DNA of 64,000 nucleotides, taken from Paralichthys olivaceus. Its lineage: Eukaryota; Chordata; Actinopteri; Pleuronectiformes; Paralichthyidae. Numbering within the stretch: position 1 is the first letter of the stretch; every line of letters begins with the position of its first letter. The stretch covers positions 13,298,986 through 13,362,985 of the forward strand of contig NC_091116.1 in the NCBI RefSeq assembly GCF_024713975.1, in the 5' to 3' direction. Position numbers and translations under genes: made by a program. The notes below the pieces were generated by a model. The model was not told where the DNA came from and did no database searches. It worked only from the letters and a program-made list of their open reading frames with translations. Below are positions 1-12,418 of the stretch, piece after piece.

Positions 1-1595
1 ATGCAGACGCACACGTGGAGAATCACACATGTCAATACATACAGGGAACGTGTGCATGCAGCAGTTTGGAGGACATCAATGGATAGAGAGTTTTTATTTT
101 GTCTTTCCAGAAACAAGACGAAGAGACGCAGGACGCAGCAACGAAAACATCCGAATCAAAATTGGGATTGTTTCACAAAGTCGAAACCGACGTCTGTCGT
201 TATTTCATTTTCATCCGCAAACGTTTTACTTTTTCCATTTTCTTTGCACAAGTATTCAAATTCTTTCGAACTTGCAATCTTCAAAAATTAAAATCCACCG
301 AGAGCTCCCCGCGTATTTGTTGAGTCGCGGTGACGAGCAGCGTTCCTGACACCGCTGTCGGTACCAAACGGCCTGTAATCGACTTTTAAAAGATCGAGGG
401 GGGGGGCGGGGAAACCAGAGCCAAATGAGAAAAGGAAGGAAAATTTAGTTTATGAAGTTTGGAGATATAATTGCAGGCTGCTGAGGGAAGCAGCGAAAGA
501 AAGAGCGAGGAGGGACACACACACACTAACTCACACAGAACCTGGGGAGTGTGGATATGGTGCTCTCCTCTTTGGCCAGAGGCTGGTAAATAATGGATGT
601 GTTGGTGGGAGCGCAGGCAGTTTGAAATGTAAATGTGACGGATGGAGAGAAGTGTGTATATGTGTGTTTGTGTGTCTGTGTGTGTGTGTGTGTGTGTGCA
701 ATGCTGTCACTTGTGGCTGGGACTGGTTGTGTGTCTAGAATGGTGATGGGCCGTCCTCCCTGAAGGGGAGAAACAGAGGGGGAGCAGGAGAGAGGAGAGT
801 GAACAGCAGAGAGAAGTGGACACAGGGGAGATGTTGAGAGGGGGAGAGACAGAAGGAGGGAGGAGGCAAGGAGAGAGAGTGAAGATGAAGAGGAGAGGAA
901 GCTGGAAGAGCCTGATTCGTTCTGCTCTGACCCAGGACGTGCAGAGACGAAGTGTTGATGTGTTGAATGATGTCAAATACAGGTGGGATGAGGACTGGGC
1001 AATATTATCTGCTTTTTTAAATTTCCGTCCGACATCCAGCGGACGCCATCCGTCCCCCGGAGAAGACGTTGGTCCTGCAGCTCGGGAAGTTTGGACTTTA
1101 TGCGCAAATCTGCACAAACGCTAACTCTGTCCACACGACTGCGGCGTTTTACAGCCGCTAAAACCCAGAGGTTTGGAAACGTTGCTGAAAACTCACGACA
1201 CTTAAATGACTAAAATATATTTTCACAGAAAACCTTCTAAACGGGTTTCAGGGGATGACGTTTGTTTTTCACACTGAACAATAAAAGAAAGAAGAAGAAG
1301 AAGGTAGGCTGTGTCTGACCTCATCGTTCTCCCCGACCGAGCACCGAGTCACCTGACGTGACCGAACCAGCCTCCGCATGCATCACCTGCCCACATCACT
1401 TCCTTTAAGACTCGTCTCGTCTCGGCTTCACATGTCGCTGCAGCTCGTCCTCACAGAGTTTCACTGAACTGCCACCATATTGAATCAAGAGTGTTATTAG
1501 TCCCTGATGAATCGTTGAGCTCCCTGAGAGAGCGGCTGCAGTAAAAACTACATCCCTGGTCCAATGCAGCGGTGGAGGTCAGCGCTGACATATGG

Positions 1596-1596
<1 letters not shown>

Positions 1597-1645
<49 letters not shown>
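1597..1645. repeat. (TG)n microsatellite
   Basis: 49 bases of uninterrupted TG. Confidence 0.95.
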
Positions 1646-1650
<5 letters not shown>

Positions 1651-4602
1651 TGTGAGATGCCAGCTGGCCCAGACATGACAGAGACCGAGGATGGAGGGAA
1701 TGAAAAGGAGGAGATGGAGAGTGGGTTCAAGGCTGAGGAGAAGTGAGGGATGGATGGATGATTGAATGTATGGGTGAAGGAATGAATGAATGAATGAATG
1801 TATGGATGGATGGATGGATGGAGGGAGGGAGGTGAGAAGGTGAAAAGCATGGATGGAAACAAACGTGGAGAAACTGAAACATCTGTTACCCTCCCAACCC
1901 CCGTCGTCACCATTAGCTCCCACTGGTGTGTGTGTCCGTGTGAGTGTGTGTGTGTGTGTGTGGAGAAGACAGAGGAAAAAGCCCAGATGGTCTGAGGGGA
2001 GAGTGACAAGTGGCTGTCGGGGGATTCAGACGGCCGGGCCCTCTGTTGCCCTGCTGGGCTGATATGCACACACACACACACACACACACTCTCTTTGAAG
2101 GACCTTTACCTCCTGTGGTTCACCTGTTCAACCTGCGCTGCATCTGTTTGTGCAACGTTCTGCTTCGTCTTGTCACCGGCCGTCGTTCAAAATCAAATTA
2201 GAAAATGAAAAGAGATTTTTATTGTTGTACTTGAAGTGGAGAGAAGTGTGTGTGTGAGTGTGTGTGTGGTATTTAAACATGTCAGACTTGTTATATTATT
2301 ATAACAATAATAATCATTATACTTACAGGAGACATTTTATAAAAATATGTCTAATTATATTTGCAACACGCACAAACCACGTATTTGTTTATCCTGTCCT
2401 CTTCTTCTGTCCTCAACACGACCAGAGGCTGTAAATAAAGATGGCGATGACGTCTCCGCTTCCTCCCGTTGTGCCGCCATCTTGTGCCGATGACGTCATA
2501 TGAGCATGAAGTTTAAACATAAACTGAATAAACCTGAAACTGAGCGTCGTCTGAATTCTTCTCTCCAGTATTTGTGTCAAATCCTTTGTCCGTCTCTGCC
2601 CCACTTTTCTGAAAGTCTCCGTCTGACTGTCTCCGGTGTTTTGACACCACATGTGTGCCGACCGACTTGCCACCGAGGCCGACGGAGGGATTGTCGCACA
2701 CCCAGTCAGAGTGTGTATTTGTCGTTTCAGAGCCATGGGACTCAGTTTAATGGATAAGAGCCTGCGGAAAGGAGCAGACCACCGGCCTCCATATATCTTT
2801 ATGGGTCATACACTCATCTTCCCAAACACCCTTAATGCTCTTTATCTCTCACACAACGTCCTTCTCCTCTTCAGCTCGCTGCAAAGTGGACACACACACA
2901 CACACACACTCGCAGACACACACTCCTTATCTTAACTCCATTGCCCTTGATTTGTGTGATCCTGTGATTTTTTTCTCCTCTGTCTTTCCCAGGGAATTCC
3001 CTGCCCGTCCTTTTCCGAAATGAGATGAAATGAAGGCTGGGACTTTGGGCACGGAGGCCACGACCCTTGCGGTCCCGCAGCAAGGCTCCCTGGGATATGT
3101 AGGCGCCTCCGGACTCAGGGACACCGGGGGGGTCTCCCTCGTCGGGACGGATGGCATGTGAGTGCGAGACAGAAAAAGAGCAAGAAGAGGAAATTGGGTG
3201 TGAGGAGAGAGGAGGAAGGAAGTGTAAGAGAGAGTGAGCGCCTGTGAACGAAAAGGGAGAAATTGTGTGCGAGTCAGAAAAAGAGCAAGTGTGCGAGGGA
3301 CAGCTCGTCCTTCAGGCTCACCTCGGCCCCCCGGGGTCCTCCCACACGGCGGCGGCGGCGTTTTACTGGCCCCAACTGACGGCCATGAAATAGTCAGAAA
3401 TTTAGGGCTCGTGGATCTAAAGGCAGAGGGAGGACATCTCTCGTTCTCTCGCTCCCTTCTTCTCTTCATGACTTCCATCATCCTTCCTTCCCTCCCAGCT
3501 GCCTCGGTTTCCATCTCTCCCTCTTTTTCCCATCATCCCTTTTGTCTCCTGTGTCTTTTTCCTATATTCCTATCAAAGCCGAAAGCGGAGAGCAATAGAA
3601 AAGTCTTCTTCCATCCCCCTCTTCCTGTACGTCAGTGTCTCTCTTTACTTCCTTTACTCTCAAATTCATGGAACAGAGCACGGAGCACAAATATTAGAAC
3701 CTCATTTCCCAGAATTCCTGCTAACATGACATCAGAGGCTCATGTTTGCCTCTGCCAAACCATGACTCTGTGTGTGTGTGTGTGTTACAGCGTGAGGGAA
3801 TAGGAGGGAATATAAAAGGATTAGCAGTTTTAAATTAATACTTGTAATAATTGTTCATGTATTCACACACACGCAGAGTCAGATAATCACATTAATGTAC
3901 AGACTGTGTATAAAAACACAGTATTTCGCTGGGTACAGTATATTTCTCCGTCAGCAGACTCTGTAAACTAACATTCTGTGACATGTGGAAGGAGAGCAGT
4001 GTGTCACCGTGCTGCCGAGGAGGTTTCAGTCAGACGTCAGACTAACGCAGGTTGTGTGTGTGTCACAGTTTAGGGACGCAGCGCTCTCGCTCTTATCCAC
4101 TGGAGCAGCTTTGAGAACAGCAGAGGCAGTTTAGGGAAACTGACGAAAGAGTCAATCTTATTTTTGTATTTTTAGGCCGATTGGATTAGACTGAGTGACT
4201 AAGATGCTGCAGCAACAGTAGAAAACAAGTCAGACGATCAGACGGGAACAATGATCTCTTTAAGAGGCTTTTGACTTTTGCAGAGTGACTTCGTCGTCCA
4301 GGAGTTAATGAGGAGGTTTCTGTCGATTCGAGGCTTGATTACGATCTGACGCCTTAGAAACTTCACTGACACACGTCCAAGTCTCAGTGAAATGAACCGA
4401 ACACACAGAAGTTCAGAATATTAGGTATTATTATTATTATTATTATTATGATGATGATCGTTGTTATTGAAGCCAGGATAAAGGATTTGATCTCAGTGAC
4501 AAATAAGACTCATGTTGAATAGATCTTAGTTTCATCACCGCTGACAAAGTGATGTTTGTTTACATGTGTTCTGCTCCAGAATAGACTCAGACTTAAACGA
4601 CC

Positions 4603-4607
<5 letters not shown>

Positions 4608-4659
<52 letters not shown>
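4608..4659. repeat. (GT)n microsatellite
   Basis: 52 bases of uninterrupted GT. An inverted-sense CA tract follows 120 bp later (4782-4841). Confidence 0.95.
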
Positions 4660-4660
<1 letters not shown>

Positions 4661-4781
4661 AGTACAGTCTCCAGCATGTCAGCCGTGAAAGGCCGCTCCA
4701 CGCTGTTTGAGCTCTCCTGAGTGAGAGAAGTGTGACAAACAGCTCAACAGGCTTTGGCATGCCAGCTGTCCAGAGGGGACT

Positions 4782-4841
<60 letters not shown>
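4782..4841. repeat. (CA)n microsatellite
   Basis: About 60 bases of CA with one interruption, opposite in sense to the GT tract at 4608. The pair could form a hairpin in single-stranded DNA. Confidence 0.9.
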
Positions 4842-4844
<3 letters not shown>

Positions 4845-6414
4845 CCATTCACACGCACTAACACACACACACACACACTGCTGCCAAGCATGGTGCAGTA
4901 ATCTTTAGCAGTGCCAGGGGTCCTGGGGACAGAGAATCTGAACGGTGCCAGCGGCCACACAACATCAGAGCCTCGGCGCCCTGCCTTCCCACAATCCCCC
5001 TCTCCACAGGCAGCCAATCCACTGTCGGACAGGAAAAATTGACTTTTCTGGCGGTGCTTTACCATTTGAGCTCTCAGAAGAGACGCTGCTGCATCCGCCA
5101 TGGAGGGAGGAGAGAGAAACGGGTTTGGCGGAATTTTGCCATTATGATGATTTTAATCAACAACTATTAATAATGTGCAAAGCTGCATTTAGCTTTTTAA
5201 AAATATCGAAACCCTCCAATGACTCATTTATTATCAAGTTGATGTGATTGTGCATCTGCAGACTTTTACTTCGGTCCCGGCGTCCGTGATCTCGTCTCCT
5301 CCGCTCGGTGAGAGACACTTTCCGCAGCGGCTGAGGTCTGAAGTTAGTGTGAAATGTAAACGAAGCGACGTCGGCTTTCTCGGGCTGCGCGGGAGTCATG
5401 AGTCACCTAATCTACCAGTTAACCTGATTACAAAGACTCGTCAACGGTACGTGCACACGTGTAGAGTCCCAGAGGTGAAACACAGTTCATGTTCAGGTGA
5501 CAGTCTTGTAAAGGAATTTGATTATTGTGTTTTTAACCTGCACTCGTCCAATGACATGATTCCAGGTTGTTAACAGAATCAAAGCTGCTGGATCACATTT
5601 ACTTTTTTGACACTGAATCAGATTGTACCTCTCTCCCTCTGACCACAGCAAAGATGGCGGAAGATGACGTTTCTTCTTCGTTTGCTGTCGACAGCAGAAA
5701 ACGACAGGAACCAAACAGGTGCCTGCTTGTTTTTCTTTAAACTTTCCTGCTTTATTATTATTATTACTTTTGATTTTGGGGCCACACATATATAAAAACA
5801 TATCATTGATGTCATGTAAATGGAGTTAAATAGCTTTTTCTTTTTTTTTCTTTTTTAATTCATCCCACGTTTGTTTACGTTCTGTTTAATTGCAGACGGG
5901 CTGCAGTCGTCCGTTGCCTCGGCCTCGGGCTTGGCCACCGAGTCAAGGTTGACAGCTCGTCAAGCATCTGGGCGGGAACTCAACCGAACGAGGGGGAGGA
6001 AAGGAAGGTAGGTCCCGAAAAAACCCACCTCGCTGGCTCCGGGCTGTTGATTTTTTTAATTCTTTAGTTTTTTAAATGACGCTGAGCGCTGGTTTATTAA
6101 AAGTCGTCCTTTTCACCAAGGTGCAGGGAAACACGAGGCGTGGGTGGTCGGACGATGAAGCCATCAGTCGTCGGAGGTTACTAGTTATTGAAGTCAGGCG
6201 GTGGAGGGAGGGAGGGGGGGGTGAGGCGTTCAGGCACATCTACGTCGCCTGGGGGGGGGGGTAACCTCAGCTGTTGTTCTTCTTCCCTTCCTCTCTCTCC
6301 TCAACACCCTGACCTTCCTCCTGCTTTCCTCCACCTCCTGATACCTCCATCCTCTGCAGCCGGAGACGAGCCGGTGCTGCTGCTGCTGGTGGAGGGGGGG
6401 AGTGCCTGTCAGGG

Positions 6415-6416
<2 letters not shown>

Positions 6417-6465
<49 letters not shown>
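6417..6465. repeat. (GT)n microsatellite
   Basis: 49 bases of uninterrupted GT. Confidence 0.95.
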
Positions 6466-6466
<1 letters not shown>

Positions 6467-7919
6467 ACAGCTGAGGGAGGGGTCGATATGATGAGGCTTC
6501 AGTGTTGTCGAGATGGATTAGCTGAATGACTTTGAGGGGTTTGTTCTCTTGTCTTTGAGCACACAGCCAACTCACTTCACTCTCTCCCTCCTCCGTCTCT
6601 CCCTCCAAATCTTCACGTCTCCCTCTCTCCTTATCTCCCTCCGTCCTCTCGTGCTGTTTTTTATTTTTTCATCTCTCACAGGATACCTCATTAATGCTCC
6701 CAACACACACACACACACACCTGCCCCTACACATCTATTCACCTACTTTGGGATAATAAGAAACGATTTATTGATGTAAAAACGGGGCTCCAGCTTCAGA
6801 AATGTGTTTTTGGATTTGTTTGTCTTTCTGTCTCCGCTCGTCTCCCCAATATTTCTGTTTCTCATTCAAATGTGCGATGTTGTATTTTTAAGTTGGTTTA
6901 GTTTGTGTCGTCTTAGTGTAATTTTCAGTTTAAAGTGAAATCTTCACTGTATGTCATCGTCTAATGAACTGTTTTATCTTGAGATAATTATCTTGAACAG
7001 ATGAGGCCACAGTCAAGATGATTAGTTGCCTCGGTATAACACCGGATGTGTTATTAGTGCAGGTCTTTGTTTACTTAAAACCCCGTTTCCCATGATTCCT
7101 GTGGCTCAGGATTCTGAAGATCTGTTTAATATGTGTCTCCGAAGTGTTTGACCTCCAGAAAACATCACGTTTAGCTTCTTTAAAGATCCTTCATAAACCT
7201 TACCCACTCGTTTTTTATTGTTAGTAGTTAGTTCATCACAATCTCAGTTAATCTTTTGATTAGTTTTTCAGTCAGTTTCTTTTTTGTCAGTCCGTCCATC
7301 GTTTGGTGGTTTGTTTGTTTATCCACTTTTACGACAGAGCGACGCCTAGTTTACGTCTCGTAATAATAAAACTCTGGGTAACCACAGGAACGCTGCTGCT
7401 GTGGCCGCAGGCACCAGACGTTTGCTAAATCTCGAGCGGCATTGCGATGCGATGGTTGAGTTCTACGTTTTATTCAGTTTGGGTTCGTTTGGTTTATGAC
7501 GGTTAAGAAACAGGTGGAGAAGTAAAGCAGGATGAGTCGGGTGATATCTCGTAGGAGAAGTTGGGGTGAGACAGTCAACATCAGGTGGAAATAATGTTGT
7601 TCTGCAGATTCACATCCTGTCCGTCACCGAGAAGGTCAGAGCTGTTGTATCACATCCTGTCCATGTGAAAAAAAAAACATCCAACCTCTGCGGAAAATTC
7701 CGTCTCCATCAACCTGCTGCTTCACTTTTTATGTCAAAGGTCAATTTTAGGTCAAAACATTTTTAGTTTGAGAAACTAAATATCAGCATCTTATATTTTT
7801 ATTCCCTCTGACATATTCCTTTCTTCCTCTCTCTCCTTGTTCTCCTCCTCTGCCTCCCCATCCCTCCTTCCTCTCGCCCTCCTCCTCCTCTGCTTCCTAC
7901 CACCTCCCCGCCCGTCTCT

Positions 7920-8250
7920 CAGTGTGTGATTGATGTCGCGAGGTAGCATTAACACTTCTCACGCTGCTAGTACATGGAGAGAGGGGGAGGTGGTGCAATG
8001 TACATGAGCGATTGATTACCTCACCGCTACGAGCTGATGACTCCTCCAAAGATGGCTCCCCGAGAATCGATAAACAAAGCTCCTTCTTTCCTTCTCGTCA
8101 CCCCCCCTTAAAAAATAAACTTTCTCCCTGTCTCTGTATCCCACCCTCAATTCTCCAAATCAGAGACAGGGAGCTCATGCAGCAATTATGAAGCTACGGC
8201 GCATTTGCATACGGAAAAATAATTAAAACAAACAAAGTGAGGCTGGGACC
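7920..8250. promoter_or_regulatory. Candidate conserved non-coding element
   Basis: Non-repetitive sequence between two pyrimidine-rich stretches. An octamer ATTTGCAT (8203-8210), an ATAATTA homeodomain core and a SOX-like AACAAAG (8231-8237) lie within 35 bp, and GATTGATTA-type motifs lie near 8010. The composition resembles neural enhancers around class III POU genes. Conservation is inferred, not aligned. Confidence 0.35.
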
Positions 8251-10216
8251 CCCTGGAGAGAGGAGAGGGGAGGAGCAGGGAGGAGGAGGAAGTGAATAAT
8301 GTGGGCACAGAGAGAGGTTTAATTGCTCCACGCCGGGGTTGTGCCATTTATCTTCAACTCTCTTGCTCCGCCGCTTTTTCATTCGTCACCTTCGTGCAGC
8401 TGAGAGTTTACGTAGGTGTTCTCTGTTTCAACGTCAGCGCCCAGACGCACACACACACACACACACGCTGTCATCCTTTTAAGAGACAGGCAGGAACGTC
8501 GAGCCGTCAATGTGGAGCGATGACTCAGAGCGCTCCGGAGTTAACTACACCCGCTCACACACATTTTGATGCTCTGGTTTATGTGCCCATAAAGAGCCTT
8601 TACATAAAACGAGCCCAGTTCTGCTCTTTCTGCCGTCGGACCCTCTGAAGCCGTCATTACGCTCCTGCAGCTTCCACACTGACGACTTAGTTCCTCCTCC
8701 CTAATGTGACTGTGTGTTTTTGTGCACGTGTACTTTGTGTGTATTCCCTTCTTTGTGTCATTGTGTGTGTGTGTGTGTGTGTGTGGCGCTTTAGAGCAGG
8801 CTCCCTGCTGACGCTGCGGGGTGCGAGTCGTCCGCCACGTTAGCGCCGGAGTGGCTAAAACTCCATTTTCAGCAGAGTGTTTGAAGCCAGAGGATGAAAG
8901 TGGCTGCTCTCTTTTACTCGCTCTCTCTTCTCTGACGCCTCTGATGGACGACTCAGTGGCCGGCCACTTCTTTAATTAAAGGCACAGTCTGACGGTTGTT
9001 CCCGCACATTAAAGAGTATTGACCTGATGGCGCTCTGGGCAGATAGGGACGATGTGTATTTCTATTTGAACGTGTGTGTTGTCGCCAAGAGGAGAAAATC
9101 TGCTCGGAATCGACACTAACGTGAATCCAGTCCATCGGCTGAGGCGGATATCGAGGTCCCGCCTCTTCACGCTCGAACCAATCGCAAGCCAGTCTCAGCT
9201 GTTAATGAATGAGTTTATTTATTTATCATCAATTCAATTTAAAACAGTTTTACAGGAAAAATACCAGTTATTATTCAACTCATGTTGAATAGTAGCCGTG
9301 CAGTGGTCCTTTATATGCATGAATGTTTGACTCCAACGGGTGGATCCTTCTTGGACCAACCTGTCCCAGGATGCATTGCACACAAGCATCGAAGCTAACG
9401 AGCGAGGTGAACTGAATTTGGACACAACGTCTGTCTCAGGTGGAGGCCGCAGTCTTTTCTCCTTAGTCTTGTCTGAGTAGGTGAACCCACATTTCACATT
9501 TTAAATTCTGGACCTTCAGACATTTACTCCCGTTGCGATAACGTCATGTGACTTTAAAACCTCAGGGCGGCTCAGAGCTTAAAGTGTGAAGGGGTAGAAT
9601 AGCACCGTGCTTCAGGTGAAACTGACAACACTCAGAGAAACAACACAAGCTGCTTCAGTTTCTCACGAGTGAAAATGCATCATGAAATTAAATGTTGCCT
9701 CTCGTTTGTGTGGAAACTAAAGAAACGCTCCCTGGTTTCTGAGCAAAACCAAAACAAAAAAAAGCTGATTTAACCAAAGCTGGCGTTAAAACCCAACGTG
9801 TTGGGAGTGAGCTTGCATGTTTTTTCTCTTCCCCCCTCTTCGGATATTTGTAGTCGACATTAACATGCAGCCACAGCAGCCTGGTTCACCCTCTGTGAGG
9901 AACTCAACATCATCTGAGCTGGCTGTAGCTGCGGGCGAAAACAACAAGGCTTTAAACGCACGCTGTCGAAGAAGAAACGCTTTCAGTCTCTCAGAGCTCA
10001 TTCTAATCGTGTGCTTCCTGTTTTTGTTGCTTTGTGTGTGTCTGTGTGTGTGAGTGTGTGTAAATCCCTTGCTGTTTGTGAGCTGTGCGACACTGCTGGG
10101 TGCTCTCTGTGTCTGGATATCAGGCACCCAGGGATCCTCAGAAACAGGCATTACCAGTTAATGCACCTCTGAAGAGAGCATCTGCACTTAAGGCAATTAT
10201 ACCACAGATGGGTGTG

Positions 10217-10254
<38 letters not shown>

Positions 10255-10458
10255 ACGGAGAGAAAAGAGTGAGGGAGACAGATGACGAGGATGAGAGAGG
10301 AAGAGCCTTCACGTAACATTCGATCTGCGTTTCCTTCGTCTCTGAACCAAAATCAGTTTTCCTCACCTCACTCCTGGGTTCAAAACGTTTGAGGTTTATT
10401 TTCAGGACCCTGCAATCACACCCTTTTTTCCATCAAAGCCAACAACACACACACAAAC

Positions 10459-10494
<36 letters not shown>

Positions 10495-12382
10495 CTCGCC
10501 TACCTCATTTTTATAGAATCCGTAGTGTCTTTTAAAGCAGGTACACATTGATGTCTCCCGTCGCGCTGATTCTTTCCAGGAACCCGAATTAGAAATCAGC
10601 TGCTGTGAACAAGAACTGGTCCAAATAATCTGCTTCTGACCTGAAACGTTAAAAGATCGTGCAGAAACAAACAGTCTGGTTTGTCCGACGCTCACGATTT
10701 CGAATGTACGAGTGATGATAAAGTCAAACATTTGCTAAAACAACCACCGGTGACTCTCCTGTGTGTCAGTGAACGCCTCACAGTGGCCGTTATCTCACCT
10801 GAAGCGTCTCCAGGGTTATTATCTCCAAATATAATATTCTGGTTTGGTTCCACTGAGCTGTCCCGTGTGTCAGCAGCACCTCTCCCCCCCTCCAGGGGAC
10901 AACAGGACGGATAATAACAGACTGGACCCCCCATATTGCGGGCAGCCCCATCCTGTGATAAATAAACTGCTGGCTACTCTGACCTCTGGCTGCACCGAGC
11001 GCAGAGAGAACATGTGCATGATGGGACGAGCTGGGCGGTGGTGGTTCGGGGGGGGGGGGGGCGGGGAGAGAAGGAGGAGGAGGTATGTTTGTGGTATGTT
11101 TCTCCCCTCCGCCGGAGTCAGCGGTCCATCTCTCGCTGCAGATTGCCTATGACAGCGGCGCTATTTCAAGTCGGGGGTTTGAGCTAAATTGGAGTGAGCA
11201 ATACCACCTGTGCCTGCTGAAGGGCGGCTCTGGTTCGCGCTGTTGCTCCGCAGAGAGGAACTGGAGGGGGGGGCGGGGGGAGCGGAATGGAGGCCCGGCG
11301 AGGGGAAGTGGGGGGGGGGGGGGGGTAAAAAAGCTGCTACCTGCAACCATCAAAGCTTCTGTTTCACATGCAATCTGCCCGGCCGGCTCCCCTGTGAGGA
11401 GGCGAGCTGCGAGCAGAGCTGGATGTTTGCTCGCTCGCTCTCTCCACAGGTGTGTCTCTCCCTCTCTCTACTCTCAGTCTTTATCTCCCCCCCTCTTCTG
11501 CCGTCCTCTCTCTTTTCTCTGTATCATCCATGGCTTCCACGTCTCCTCCTTCCTGTCCCCTTTTTATGAGTTCTGACATTACGAGCAGATCTATCCTCGT
11601 TGTAGTTTTAAATCATTTCACAGAGCTTCACACTTTTTAATTTAATGTAGAATAACATTGCAGTTGTTAATCAGTGTGGCCCTTGTAATGTTTTCAAAGA
11701 AGCTGTGAGTTGAACTAAATAATAAAATTCAACTATAATAAACTTTGGGATATGTTCTAAATTAATAATTAACAAGAACAAATGATTTCAATCCACACAA
11801 CTTTATTTGTCGAAATAATACAACAATAGTGATAATCTGTGACACGATAAACATCTGCAGTATTTACAATTGACATTATTTTCTGTGAATGAAAATGTGC
11901 GTCTGCAAAATAAACACAAAATACTGTGAACTGAACTAAGAGGACCAGGAGATTGAGTAGAATAATTATAGAAGAATATATCTCTTCTTCTGCAGGAGAT
12001 TCGATCTCGGGGCCTTTTCAAAGCACCTTTAATTGTTGAAATTGAAAATATATATATTTGTGGGTATCATCCCGACAAGTTCAGTTCTCGTGGCACAAAC
12101 TTCCACAAGTGAAAACATCCATCACAGACAGTTTCCACCGCGTCGTCGCTCAGTTTCTCCTCCAGATTGTCTGATGAGAGAAAACTGGGATTGGAGGAGT
12201 GGAGGCTCCATCCTCCTCCTCCTCCTCCTCCTCCTCTACCTCCTCCTCCTCCTGGGCAGGATACAGTAGGCATCATTTAGTGGCGAGAGCGGTGGAAACA
12301 GCGAGGGGTTGGCCACAAGGTCGCCACACTTACTGCATGGCCGAGCTCATTTCCACCGCCGTCCACAGCCCGGGCTTCCCCT

Positions 12383-12384
<2 letters not shown>

Positions 12385-12417
<33 letters not shown>
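12385..12417. repeat. (GA)n microsatellite
   Basis: 33 bases of uninterrupted GA. Confidence 0.95.

Positions 12418-12418
<1 letters not shown>

Larger units (their letters stand above)
1..7919. other. Gene-free interval with simple repeats
   Basis: No supported gene. The open frames here are short, CA-rich or Ser/Pro-rich and lack splice-linked partners. It contains TG/CA microsatellites (about 660-700, 1597-1645, 2065-2090, 2890-2910, 4608-4659, 4782-4841, 6417-6465), ATGA/GGAT tetranucleotide repeats near 1780-1828, and pyrimidine-rich tracts. I see no clear conserved-looking block. Confidence 0.6.

Noticed and set aside
1548..2087. 179-codon minus-strand frame rich in His-Thr
   Set aside because: It is a translated CA repeat and ATGA repeat with no family resemblance or splice-linked partners.
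2927..3514. 195-codon minus-strand frame
   Set aside because: Low-complexity Ser/Pro/Arg sequence, no domain, no partner exons. The region has pyrimidine-tract composition.
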